A stretch of DNA of 9,940 nt from Caldisericaceae bacterium (GTDB taxonomy: Bacteria > Calditrichota > Calditrichia > Calditrichales > Calditrichaceae): the NCBI GenBank assembly GCA_021160885.1, contig JAGHBR010000076.1:1-9940 (forward strand), given 5' to 3'. Shown piece by piece: positions 1-7,236 of this stretch (positions are counted from its first letter, which is position 1; each line of letters begins with the position of its first letter). Made by a program: the position numbers and the translations under genes. Below the pieces are notes generated by a model. That model did not search any database. It was not told the origin of the DNA and saw only the letters and a program-made list of their open reading frames with translations.

Positions 1-1357
1 AGAACCTGAACATCCTAATATTCCGCCTAATACCACTATTGCTAATATACCTGTAGAAGGAGATACAATTTTCCCACTGGTAGAAATTACCTGGGATGGC
101 GGTGATGCAGACGGCTATATTGTAGGATGTGAATATCGTTTTATTACCTATCATTTAATAAAAGGTGATTCTTTTCGAACCGATTGGAAGTTTTCTTCCG
201 ATGAAATCTTAAATATTATCTTCGAATCAAGTGATTCGTTGAATAAGCAGGTTTTGCAAATCAGAGCTGTGGATAACGATGGTGGGGTAGACCCTACACC
301 TGCCCAAAAAATTATCTTTACCAAACGTACCATTGCTCCGGTGGCAACGATTTTTGAGCCACAAGATGAGCAAACCTATTTTTTTCTAAATCAAACAACT
401 GACTGGTGGCAGGGTATCCATTTAGTTTTTTCTGCCTTTGATCAGGATGGCGAAGTCGAAGAATATGCCTATTCTGTTGACGGCAGTGAATGGATCTGGA
501 CGCAAGATACCTCAGTTTATTTGACAAATGTTGATTTTAAAGTGCCTTTGGAAGGGGCTCATGAAATTCGGGTTACTGCAAGGGATAATACCAATTTAAT
601 GGATGAACAGGGGGCCACGGTTACCATTAATTTAGTTAGACCAAGCTTTGAAAATGATATTTTAATCATTGACGAAACCGATGAAACGCAATTCCCGCCC
701 AGTGCTAAAACTACTGATGCCAGAGTTGATACTTTTTATTGGGATGTATTTGGTTCTCATGATAGCTGGGATTTTACACAAAAAGGCATGCCACCTAAAA
801 CCATTCTGGGGCAGTATAAAATGATTATTTGGCATGCTGATAATAAACCTACAACGCGACCACATGAATTAGTAAACCATACAAATGATTTAACTGACTA
901 TTTGAATGTAGGTGGCGATCTAATTGTCTCAGGTTGGCGCATTCTTAAATCGTTTGCCTGGGAAGAAAACTTCCCCAAAACCTTTGAAGAAGGTAGTTTT
1001 GTTCATGACTATTTACATATCAATAAAGTGGACGAAACACCTGCCATTCCTTCAGATATGTTTGCTGTTAATGGTATTAATGGGCTGGAAGATATGTGGG
1101 TCGATTCATTAAAGCTGAAATCTTTCCCTTATCTTTATAAATTAAATCAGATTAACGTAATTAGCGAATTAGGCGGCTTTAGTAAATCGATTTTCCTTTA
1201 TGGCGGGGCAAATATGAGTTATGTTGGCAGACCCTGTGGCTTACATTACTATGGAACAAGTTTTGACGTAATTGTTATGGGATTCCCGTTGTATTTTATG
1301 AAAAAAGAACAAGCGGTTATTGTTGGCAAGATACTTTTAAATAGTTTGGGGTATTAA
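1..1357 (+). CDS. Ig-like surface protein with C-terminal non-catalytic amidotransferase-like domain (5' partial)
   Basis: The reading frame is open from base 2 (451 codons plus TAA at 1355-1357), so the true start lies upstream of the window; a TTG at 239 is internal and should not be taken as the start. Two Ig/PKD-like beta-sandwich units are visible at window codons ~10-105 and ~109-215, each with an Asp-rich DxDG turn (GDADGYI and DQDGEVEEY) and a closing strand of the type QIRAVDND or EIRVTARDN. From codon ~217 comes an alpha/beta domain that looks like a class I glutamine amidotransferase or ThuA-like fold: first strand DILIIDETDE, a MIIWHADN strand at 274-281, a glycine turn YLNVGGDLIVSGWR at 300-313, and a FPLYFM strand followed by a final helix. 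The nucleophile-elbow Cys of true amidotransferases is absent, so a binding or structural role is more likely than catalysis. The gene is first in the visible operon, 24 bases before the next. The function is unknown; the protein is probably exported, but the signal peptide would lie outside the window. Confidence 0.87.
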   Translation, partial: EPEHPNIPPNTTIANIPVEGDTIFPLVEITWDGGDADGYIVGCEYRFITYHLIKGDSFRTDWKFSSDEILNIIFESSDSLNKQVLQIRAVDNDGGVDPTPAQKIIFTKRTIAPVATIFEPQDEQTYFFLNQTTDWWQGIHLVFSAFDQDGEVEEYAYSVDGSEWIWTQDTSVYLTNVDFKVPLEGAHEIRVTARDNTNLMDEQGATVTINLVRPSFENDILIIDETDETQFPPSAKTTDARVDTFYWDVFGSHDSWDFTQKGMPPKTILGQYKMIIWHADNKPTTRPHELVNHTNDLTDYLNVGGDLIVSGWRILKSFAWEENFPKTFEEGSFVHDYLHINKVDETPAIPSDMFAVNGINGLEDMWVDSLKLKSFPYLYKLNQINVISELGGFSKSIFLYGGANMSYVGRPCGLHYYGTSFDVIVMGFPLYFMKKEQAVIVGKILLNSLGY

Positions 1358-1372
1358 GAAACAGGTATTAGC

Positions 1373-1376
1373 AGGA
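1373..1376 (+). promoter_or_regulatory. Ribosome binding site for the 601-residue surface protein
   Basis: AGGA lies five bases before the ATG at 1382, in the 24-base gap after the TAA of the preceding gene. It supports ATG 1382 as the start, which also places a hydrophobic signal peptide exactly at the N-terminus. Confidence 0.6.
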
Positions 1377-1381
1377 TTAAT

Positions 1382-3187
1382 ATGCACAAGATAATTTGGC
1401 TTAATTTACTCATTGTTTTTTCAGTATTTTCACAAGAAATTACGATTGACTGGAAATACCATAATGTCGGCAGAGTTCGGCAATTGATTACCAACAAAGG
1501 GCCGCTCTGGCCTGCTGGCTATCCTGTGAAAGATATGATTAATTGTGAGTTCCCACCTGGTAGTTTTGAAGAACACATTGGTGAGGCAGGGATCTGGATT
1601 GGTGCTATTACTCCGAAAGGCGATACATTGGTTTCGGTTACGACGAGCTGGAATCCGTGGAATTCGCATTTTGAGTTCTGGCCCTTTTCTAGTGAACCCT
1701 GGGATACTATTTGGGTGGCCGGACGTGGCGATACTTTGGATATTCCTTATTGGCCAAATTACATTGGACTTTCTGATCAGGATTTTATCTGTCGATATAA
1801 TGATTATAATTTGGTTAGTTTGAAAGACAGTTGGCACCATCCACTTTATGCCGATGTTATTCAGGTGAGTCATGCCTGGGCTTCTCCGCAACCATTAAAT
1901 GAAATTATTTTGTTTGATTTTTATGTCGTGCCATCCAAATTTGATTGGAAAAAAGCATATATTACTTATTGGGCTGACCCAAATGTTGGTTATCGGTTTA
2001 GTGATATTCAACAATTTTTACGTGATGATATGTCCTGGTATTATCCGGAAGAACATATGGGACTTGGCGTGGATAGCAAAGGAGGTATTGATGGTCAGGC
2101 TTTTAGCCCAATCGGTTTTAAAATTATTCCACCTAAAGATTATGATTCCAATAAATTGAAATGGTCGTTTCAATGGAGCGCCAGTACCAATCCGCCAGGA
2201 TTAACACCGGCAACAGATGAAGAGAAATACCGTTTACTAATGGACACTGATATTATTATGGATAATCAGCAAATTCCGTCTGGTAGCCATTTTATTATTT
2301 CTTTCGGCCCTTTTGATCTTTCTGTTGGTGACACGCTCTTTTTTAGAGTAGCTGAAATTTTGGGCGATGGAGTAGAAGGCGCTTTGAATACAGCCCATAA
2401 AGTGGATCTTTTGGCTGAAAGGGACTTTCAACTACCAGCCCCTCCTCCCAGACCACCATTCCGTTTTATAACAGATAATCATAAAGTGAAGCTCATCTGG
2501 AGCCCAACTCCTGAGAACAACCCTGAAGAATATTTTGATCCGAACCGAGCAGATGGTGAAATGAAGCCTTTTGAAGGTTACCGGGTTTACAAAAGCACAC
2601 AAAGTATTCAGGGGCCCTGGAAACTTTTAGCAGAATATGATATTCCGGATGATAATTATGGAAAAAACATTGGCTTGCAATATGAATATGTAGATGATGG
2701 ATTACTCAACAATGTAGAATATTATTATTCTGTAACCGCTTTTTCCAAGGAAGATCGGATGCTTAACTGGCCTTCTCTGGAATCGAGCATAAATCAAAAT
2801 GCAAAGGTGGTAGTACCAGGCCCCGCTCCGCCACAAACGGTTGGACAAGTTGCGGTGGTTCCCAATCCTTACCGTGGAGACATTGATTACAATTCATACA
2901 ATCCCCCCTGGGAGAAACCTGAGGGAAGGCGATCTTTCTGGATGGAACAGGATCGAAGGATTCAATTTATTAATTTACCAAAAGATTGCGTAATTAAAAT
3001 TTATACCCTTTCTGGTGATCTGGTAAATCGCATTGAACACCATGGGGGGCTTTCAGGTAAAGGATATCACGACTGGAACTTAACCTCTTCTGTGGGACAG
3101 GCGGTAGCCAGCGGTATTTATATGTTTTCTGTCAAAGATTTAAATAATGGTAAAATACAGGTGGGTAAATTTGTTATTATTAAATAG
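1382..3187 (+). CDS. Secreted surface protein, FN3-like region and C-terminal sorting domain, function unknown
   Basis: A 601-residue exported protein. Residues 1-17 form a signal peptide (Lys near the start, hydrophobic core, likely cleavage VFS|Q). Residues ~18-345 are rich in Trp, Tyr and Asp with no motif I recognise; the many aromatic residues would suit carbohydrate or protein binding, but this is inference. A proline-rich linker (LPAPPPRPPF, 351-360) leads to a fibronectin type III-like unit at ~360-465, with the typical GYRVYKS strand and a YYYSVTAFS strand. The C-terminal part (~490-601) starts with VVPNPYRG at 492-499 and ends in a beta-sandwich with ASGIYMFSVKD and a basic hydrophobic tail KFVIIK. 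It is a Por/type IX-like or FlgD-Ig-like secretion domain with a long insertion containing PPWEKPEG. The gene follows gene 1 closely and its 3' end overlaps the glycoside hydrolase 2 gene, so the two are probably translationally coupled. I do not recognise a catalytic domain. A glycan-binding partner of the enzymes, standing in for SusD, is a possibility. Confidence 0.9.
   Translation: MHKIIWLNLLIVFSVFSQEITIDWKYHNVGRVRQLITNKGPLWPAGYPVKDMINCEFPPGSFEEHIGEAGIWIGAITPKGDTLVSVTTSWNPWNSHFEFWPFSSEPWDTIWVAGRGDTLDIPYWPNYIGLSDQDFICRYNDYNLVSLKDSWHHPLYADVIQVSHAWASPQPLNEIILFDFYVVPSKFDWKKAYITYWADPNVGYRFSDIQQFLRDDMSWYYPEEHMGLGVDSKGGIDGQAFSPIGFKIIPPKDYDSNKLKWSFQWSASTNPPGLTPATDEEKYRLLMDTDIIMDNQQIPSGSHFIISFGPFDLSVGDTLFFRVAEILGDGVEGALNTAHKVDLLAERDFQLPAPPPRPPFRFITDNHKVKLIWSPTPENNPEEYFDPNRADGEMKPFEGYRVYKSTQSIQGPWKLLAEYDIPDDNYGKNIGLQYEYVDDGLLNNVEYYYSVTAFSKEDRMLNWPSLESSINQNAKVVVPGPAPPQTVGQVAVVPNPYRGDIDYNSYNPPWEKPEGRRSFWMEQDRRIQFINLPKDCVIKIYTLSGDLVNRIEHHGGLSGKGYHDWNLTSSVGQAVASGIYMFSVKDLNNGKIQVGKFVIIK
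2849..3184 (+). other. Sorting-domain coding segment, VVPNPYRG variant
   Basis: Residues ~490-601 of the surface protein. The PNPYRG motif at 494-499, a strand IKIYTLSGDLV, the turn ASGIYMFSVKD and the tail KFVIIK give the order expected for a type IX-like C-terminal domain. The insertion between PNPYRG and the first strand (about 40 residues) is longer than in the two enzymes downstream. Confidence 0.7.
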
Positions 3188-5252
3188 ATTTAGAAGTTTG
3201 ATTTTCTGTCTTGTGATTTTATTGTCTTGCCTTTCAGGTGGAATTTTGATGGCCGGTTGGACGCCCGGGCAAGCACCATTAATGACCAGCTGGGGAGAAC
3301 AGATTAATCCGGATAGTGTTTTAATGGAATATCCCCGTCCGCAGCTTGTTCGTCCATATTGGAAGAATCTCAATGGGCTATGGCAATTTGAATTAGCTAC
3401 TTCATTAGATACGCCGCCCTTCAATCAGACTTTAGAGGATACTATTTTGGTTCCTTTTCCAATTGAATCAGCTCTTTCCGGTGTAATGCAAGCCACGGAT
3501 TTCGCCTGGTATCGGAAAATATTTAGTTTGCCGCAAAGCTGGAATGAAAAACGTGTTTTACTCCATTTTGGAGCGGTTGACTGGAAATGCAAAATTTATT
3601 TGAACCAGCAACTTGTTTTTGAGCATCAGGGAGGCTACGATCCATTTGTTATGGATATTTCTGACAATATTCATTTTGACCAGCCAAACGAACTTATCGT
3701 CGGAGTTTACGATCCCACTGAAAAAGGCGGGCAGCCGGTGGGTAAACAGATGGAAACACCACAATCTATTTTTTTTACGGCAGTAACCGGCATCTGGCAA
3801 ACCGTTTGGTTAGAAGCTGTTCCAGATACCTATATTAAATCCATTAAACTAGTGCCCAATATTGATCAGCAACAATTAACAGTAAGGGTAACCCTTAATG
3901 ATGAGGCTTCAGTTTCCCAAACTCAGGTTCAGGCAGTCGCTTTTGCTGATTCAATACCTGTTGATAAGAAGTATGGTTATGGTAATGCTGAATTGATTTT
4001 AAAGATTTCAAATCCTCATCTATGGTCGCCCGAAGATCCATATCTTTACAATCTTAGAGTAACAAGCAATACCTTTTCTGGTATTAATGACACAGTTTAC
4101 TCATACTTTGGTATGCGAAAAATCAGCCTGATGAAAGATGAAAAAGGTAGGGCACGTTTAGCTTTAAATAATAAAATTTACTTCCAGATGGGCCCTTTAG
4201 ATCAAGGATACTGGCCGGATGGTTTGTACACCGCCCCTTCGGATGAAGCCTTAAAGTACGATATTTTGGAAGAAAAACGGCTGGGCTTTAATATGGTTAG
4301 AAAGCATGTTAAAGTTGAGCCGGATCGCTGGTACTACTGGTGTGATAGGTTAGGTATTTTGGTCTGGCAGGATATGCCCAATGGTAGTAATAATTCGTTA
4401 AGCGCAAAGGACAATTTTTCCAGAGAATTAACGGCCATGGTTGAAAACTTATTTAATCACCCTTCAATTGTAATGTGGATTATCTTTAATGAAAATTGGG
4501 GCAAATTTGAAGTAACAAATCTGGTCAACTTAGTACGTTCCTTAGACTCTACCAGATTAATTAATGCCAATTCGGGCTGGAATGTCAATGGGTATGATGA
4601 TGGTGTGGGGGATGTGAATGATATACACCATTATGAAGAGCCTCAGGCTCCGATGCCAGAAAGCGATCGAGCAATTGTTTGTGGTGAGTACGGAGGGCTG
4701 TGGCGTCAGGTAGAAGGCCACACCTGGACTGAATACGAAGGGGCCGGCTATCAATCTGGAAATGCGCTGGCGAATCGATACGTTGAATTAACGCATATAA
4801 TCCAGGATTTAATTGAACAAAATGGATTGAGTGGAGCAGTTTATACAGAAATTACGGATGTTGAAAGAGAATATGCCGGTTTGGTGACTTATGATCGAAA
4901 AGTAGAAAAATGTTTTTATTTGCCAATTTACTATGCCAATCAAAATTTAATTGCAACAAAAATTGAACAAAAAGATTTAAGAAGTCCTGCAAAATTTAAT
5001 TTATGGCAAAACTATCCAAATCCATTTAACGGACAAACAACTATCTATTTTAGTTTGCCAATTCGAACCAAGGTTTCTTTAAAGCTTTACGATGTTGCAG
5101 GAAAAGAAATAATGACATTGGTAAAAGGAACCTTGAATACAGGCTTGCACAACATAACCTTTGATGCCAGTGGAATAGCAAGTGGAATTTATTTTTATCG
5201 ATTAACTTCTACCAGGATGAATTTAACGCGGAAGATGATTCTATTGCGTTAA
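3147..5252 (+). CDS. Secreted glycoside hydrolase family 2 enzyme with sorting domain
   Basis: A retaining glycosidase of clan GH-A, 701 residues from ATG 3147. A hydrophobic N-terminus (residues 18-36) is a signal peptide, with possible cleavage LMA|G; an LLSC at 25-28 could alternatively be a lipobox. The sugar-binding jelly-roll domain spans ~61-225 (EYPRPQLVRPYW, LNGLWQF), an Ig-like domain ~228-325, and the TIM barrel ~338-605. The acid/base Glu449 sits in IIFNENWG and the nucleophile Glu514 in CGEYGG, 65 residues apart as expected for the family. At the barrel entrance, MGPLDQGYWPDGLYTAP replaces the usual GVNRHE-type motif of LacZ-like members and marks a distinct subgroup. Residues ~612-701 are a type IX-like sorting domain. 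The gene overlaps its upstream neighbour by 41 bases. Substrate specificity (galactosidase, glucuronidase, arabinosidase or other) cannot be read from the sequence; the neighbouring family 43 gene makes a plant cell wall side chain plausible. The start is uncertain: TTG at 3171 has a better ribosome binding site. Confidence 0.93.
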   Translation: MVKYRWVNLLLLNRFRSLIFCLVILLSCLSGGILMAGWTPGQAPLMTSWGEQINPDSVLMEYPRPQLVRPYWKNLNGLWQFELATSLDTPPFNQTLEDTILVPFPIESALSGVMQATDFAWYRKIFSLPQSWNEKRVLLHFGAVDWKCKIYLNQQLVFEHQGGYDPFVMDISDNIHFDQPNELIVGVYDPTEKGGQPVGKQMETPQSIFFTAVTGIWQTVWLEAVPDTYIKSIKLVPNIDQQQLTVRVTLNDEASVSQTQVQAVAFADSIPVDKKYGYGNAELILKISNPHLWSPEDPYLYNLRVTSNTFSGINDTVYSYFGMRKISLMKDEKGRARLALNNKIYFQMGPLDQGYWPDGLYTAPSDEALKYDILEEKRLGFNMVRKHVKVEPDRWYYWCDRLGILVWQDMPNGSNNSLSAKDNFSRELTAMVENLFNHPSIVMWIIFNENWGKFEVTNLVNLVRSLDSTRLINANSGWNVNGYDDGVGDVNDIHHYEEPQAPMPESDRAIVCGEYGGLWRQVEGHTWTEYEGAGYQSGNALANRYVELTHIIQDLIEQNGLSGAVYTEITDVEREYAGLVTYDRKVEKCFYLPIYYANQNLIATKIEQKDLRSPAKFNLWQNYPNPFNGQTTIYFSLPIRTKVSLKLYDVAGKEIMTLVKGTLNTGLHNITFDASGIASGIYFYRLTSTRMNLTRKMILLR
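3159..3165 (+). promoter_or_regulatory. Strong Shine-Dalgarno inside the gene overlap, favouring TTG start at 3171
   Basis: AGGTGGG lies five bases before an in-frame TTG at 3171 and inside the last codons of the upstream gene. The ATG at 3147 is preceded only by a weak AAAG. Use of TTG would give 693 residues, a shorter and more normal signal-peptide n-region (MLLLNRFRS), and a 17-base rather than 41-base overlap. I keep ATG 3147 as the coordinate because ATG starts are generally preferred, but the alternative is credible. Confidence 0.5.
4980..5249 (+). other. Sorting-domain coding segment of the family 2 enzyme
   Basis: Residues ~612-701. It opens with KFNLWQNYPNPFN (PNPFN at 624-628), has the strand VSLKLYDVAGKEI, the turn ASGIASGIYFYRL and the tail RKMILLR. 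This is the canonical order of type A Por/type IX secretion C-terminal domains, known to direct proteins across the outer membrane and then be cleaved or anchored. Confidence 0.88.
5012..5026 (+). repeat. 15-base direct repeat, copy 1, in PNPFN-coding DNA
   Basis: CTATCCAAATCCATT is identical to bases 6356-6370. Both copies encode the YPNPF core of the sorting domain in the same reading frame, so protein conservation explains it; it is not a mobile or regulatory repeat. Confidence 0.7.
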
Positions 5253-5259
5253 TAACCAT

Positions 5260-5264
5260 GGGAG
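5260..5264 (+). promoter_or_regulatory. Ribosome binding site for the family 43 gene
   Basis: GGGAG is six bases before ATG 5271 in the 18-base gap. An upstream ATG at 5258 reads out of frame to a stop after seven codons, so 5271 is the real start. Confidence 0.6.
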
Positions 5265-5270
5265 TCTTTT

Positions 5271-6611
5271 ATGTTTTTTAGCAAGACATTCTTTACAATT
5301 TTGATAATTCTTCTAAATTTTCAATTAAGGGCACAGGTAACAGACAGCACATATACAAATCCTATTGAGGATGTTAGTAATATCGGTGATCCGTATGTTT
5401 TGCAGGACGGCGATATGTATTATCTTTACGCAACCTCCAATACGGTTGTAAATCGAGGTTTTTTTGTTTGGTCTTCCAAAAATTTAGTTGAATGGCAGCG
5501 CCATTGGTTAGCCTTTGATAATAAACTTGCTGGTAATGGTTGGGGCAAAAATGACTTTTGGGCTCCTGAGGTGATTAAATTAGATTCTACTTATTACATG
5601 GTTTACAGCGCCAGAGCGTCTGATGGCAAATTAAAATTAGCTTTGGCCAAAAGCGATAATCCATTGGGACCTTTTAAAAATTTTAAAACTCCTCTGTTAG
5701 ACAGCTCCCTGGCTTGTATTGACGGGGATTTCTTTTTAGATAGTGATGGAAAACTTTATTTATTCTACGTTTTAGATTGTTCAGAGAACATTGTGAATGG
5801 AAAACATGTTAGTCAAATTTATGTTCAACAAATGATGCCTCATAGTTTTTACCTTATCGGAGAGCCTGTCTTATGTTTAACACCAAGCCAGAGTTGGGAA
5901 CATCCTTATGGCGACTGGCAATGGAATGAGGGTCCCTATGCCATGAAATACGAAGGAATTTATTATTTAATGTATTCTGCTAATTATTTTGCATCAGTGG
6001 ATTATTCTATTGGTTATGCAACTGCCAGTTCACCGTTTGGGCCATGGATTAAAAGTCAGGACAATCCTATTTTAAAATCAGATTTATCAATTGGTGTTTC
6101 CGGTCCGGGACACAACAGCGCCGCCTATTCTCCCGATGGTAAAGAATTGTTTGTGGTTTACCATACCCATACCGATCCGAATAACCCTTCGGGAGATCGT
6201 ATTTTAAATATCGACCGCATGCACTTTCGGTATGGTACACTAACGATCGACGGCCCAACACGAACTCCCCAACCTTTACCCGGGGGGGCCACATTATCAC
6301 CTGTTGAACAGGATAAAAGACAGGGAAGAGTAGGAAAGTTTGATCTACTAAAGTGCTATCCAAATCCATTCAATAAGGGTACAAACATCGAAGTAAATTT
6401 ACCTAAAAGTCAGTTCGCAGTTGTGGAAATTATTGACTTAAAAGGAAGGCAAGTTAAAAAATTGTGGTCTGCTTTTACCAAAAAAGGAAGGCATCGGTTT
6501 CATTGGGCTGGTGATGATGACCAGGGGAAAAGTGTAAGTAGCGGAATTTACATTTGTCAATTACATACTCCCGAGATTAATCAGGTAAAAAAAATAAGTT
6601 TAATTAAGTAG
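5271..6611 (+). CDS. Secreted glycoside hydrolase family 43 enzyme with sorting domain
   Basis: An inverting five-bladed beta-propeller glycosidase, 446 residues. A signal peptide covers residues 1-~21 (core FFTILIILLNF, likely cleavage after RA). The propeller spans ~28-340. The catalytic base is Asp40 in NIGDPYV, the pKa-modulating Asp is Asp151 in CIDGDFF, and the acid is Glu220 in WNEGPY. DFWAPE at 95-100 and SGPGHNS with His281 (metal or substrate site at the propeller axis) are further family hallmarks. Family 43 includes alpha-L-arabinofuranosidases, beta-xylosidases, arabinanases and exo-galactanases; the subfamily cannot be decided by eye. Residues ~356-446 form a type IX-like sorting domain. 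The catalytic part is of ordinary single-domain length with no carbohydrate-binding module. The gene lies 18 bases after the family 2 gene and 13 before the lipoprotein gene, so it is almost certainly co-transcribed, and the two enzymes probably act on one glycan. Confidence 0.94.
   Translation: MFFSKTFFTILIILLNFQLRAQVTDSTYTNPIEDVSNIGDPYVLQDGDMYYLYATSNTVVNRGFFVWSSKNLVEWQRHWLAFDNKLAGNGWGKNDFWAPEVIKLDSTYYMVYSARASDGKLKLALAKSDNPLGPFKNFKTPLLDSSLACIDGDFFLDSDGKLYLFYVLDCSENIVNGKHVSQIYVQQMMPHSFYLIGEPVLCLTPSQSWEHPYGDWQWNEGPYAMKYEGIYYLMYSANYFASVDYSIGYATASSPFGPWIKSQDNPILKSDLSIGVSGPGHNSAAYSPDGKELFVVYHTHTDPNNPSGDRILNIDRMHFRYGTLTIDGPTRTPQPLPGGATLSPVEQDKRQGRVGKFDLLKCYPNPFNKGTNIEVNLPKSQFAVVEIIDLKGRQVKKLWSAFTKKGRHRFHWAGDDDQGKSVSSGIYICQLHTPEINQVKKISLIK
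6336..6608 (+). other. Sorting-domain coding segment of the family 43 enzyme
   Basis: Residues ~356-446. It starts with KFDLLKCYPNPFN (PNPFN at 364-368), has strand FAVVEIIDLKGRQV, then FHWAGDDDQGKSVSSGIYI, which resembles FlgD Ig-like domains, and the tail KKISLIK. It is homologous in layout to the family 2 enzyme's tail but clearly diverged. Confidence 0.87.
6356..6370 (+). repeat. 15-base direct repeat, copy 2, in PNPFN-coding DNA
   Basis: Second copy of the sequence at 5012-5026, in the sorting domain of the family 43 enzyme. Flanking DNA is diverged, indicating old duplication or shared selection rather than a recent copy. Confidence 0.7.
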
Positions 6612-6624
6612 AATTATTGCTGGC

Positions 6625-7233
6625 ATGAAAAAGATACTTTGGATAATAGTTGGGGCTTTTGTAGTAATATTTTTCAATAATTGTTCAACCGGAGTGGAAA
6701 GTTCACCTAAACCTGGTATTTTACAAGTTATTTTACATGGGGATGATAGTGACACATCGATTGTGATTATTGATGAAACTTACTCTGTAGACACCAGCGA
6801 TGTGTTTATGATTCATATTTTTGAAGGTAAGGCCTATCAAAATAAGAAATATGCTGAGCTGTTTCCAACTTTAGATGCCTATCATAATCCCGGACACAGT
6901 TATAATATACTGGCCAGAGATAGCACAAATCAGCTTTATTTGCGTTATAAGATTTTTGAAACTTATGTACCACCAGGAAATTATACTCGTTTACAAATTG
7001 GGATTACTGCAAAGGAACTGCGCATAGGAGAATTTGATCCCATACCAGTTTTTCTGCCACCTGAAGACTCTTTACTGGTGAATATTGATTTTAATTTTTC
7101 TGTAGAACCGGATCATATCACGCAAATCGATCTGGCGCTTTCCCCGTTTAGATCTATCCAGAGATACAAAGACATGTATTTGTTTAAACGAATTGTTGAA
7201 GTTCAAAGCGTAAAAATTTTGAAGAGAAAATAA
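6625..7233 (+). CDS. Probable lipoprotein, DUF4382-like
   Basis: A 202-residue exported protein. It opens MKKILWIIVGAFVVIFF and reaches Cys20 in NNCSTG, a likely lipidation site although Asn at -1 and -2 is atypical for a lipobox. The rest is a beta-rich domain: PGILQVILHG as first strand, SDVFMIHIFEG, then VPPGNYTRLQIGI at 115-127, a LLVNIDFNFSV strand and a terminal strand pair ending FKRIVEVQSVKI. The order 'proline-glycine-Tyr-Thr strand, then a Phe strand, then a closing hydrophobic pair' resembles DUF4382 domains, often found in exported lipoproteins; this is recognition by eye and moderate in certainty. The start has little Shine-Dalgarno signal (TGCTGGC before ATG). It sits 13 bases after the family 43 gene and 3 bases before the receptor gene, suggesting that it is made together with the receptor and perhaps acts as an outer-membrane accessory. 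Confidence 0.85.
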   Translation: MKKILWIIVGAFVVIFFNNCSTGVESSPKPGILQVILHGDDSDTSIVIIDETYSVDTSDVFMIHIFEGKAYQNKKYAELFPTLDAYHNPGHSYNILARDSTNQLYLRYKIFETYVPPGNYTRLQIGITAKELRIGEFDPIPVFLPPEDSLLVNIDFNFSVEPDHITQIDLALSPFRSIQRYKDMYLFKRIVEVQSVKILKRK

Positions 7234-7236
7234 ACC

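Noticed and set aside
239..241. TTG at 239 as the start of the first gene
   Set aside because: The same frame is open back to base 2 with coherent Ig-like protein sequence and no ribosome binding site before 239, so the gene is 5' truncated by the window edge.
1430..1891. Open frame of about 150 codons on the minus strand
   Set aside because: It lies wholly inside the 601-residue gene, has no ribosome binding site or recognisable protein features, and reads as an antisense shadow.
5258..5281. Short frame from ATG 5258 as a leader peptide
   Set aside because: It has seven codons, no separate ribosome binding site, and merely overlaps the ribosome binding site and start of the family 43 gene.
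6279..6290. Run of seven G in the family 43 gene as a possible frameshift or phase-variation site
   Set aside because: The frame is intact on both sides (PLPGGATLSP leads into the sorting domain), and one short G-run in the middle of a gene is not enough to claim slippage. Six-base G runs also occur at 3044-3049 and near 7795 without consequence.
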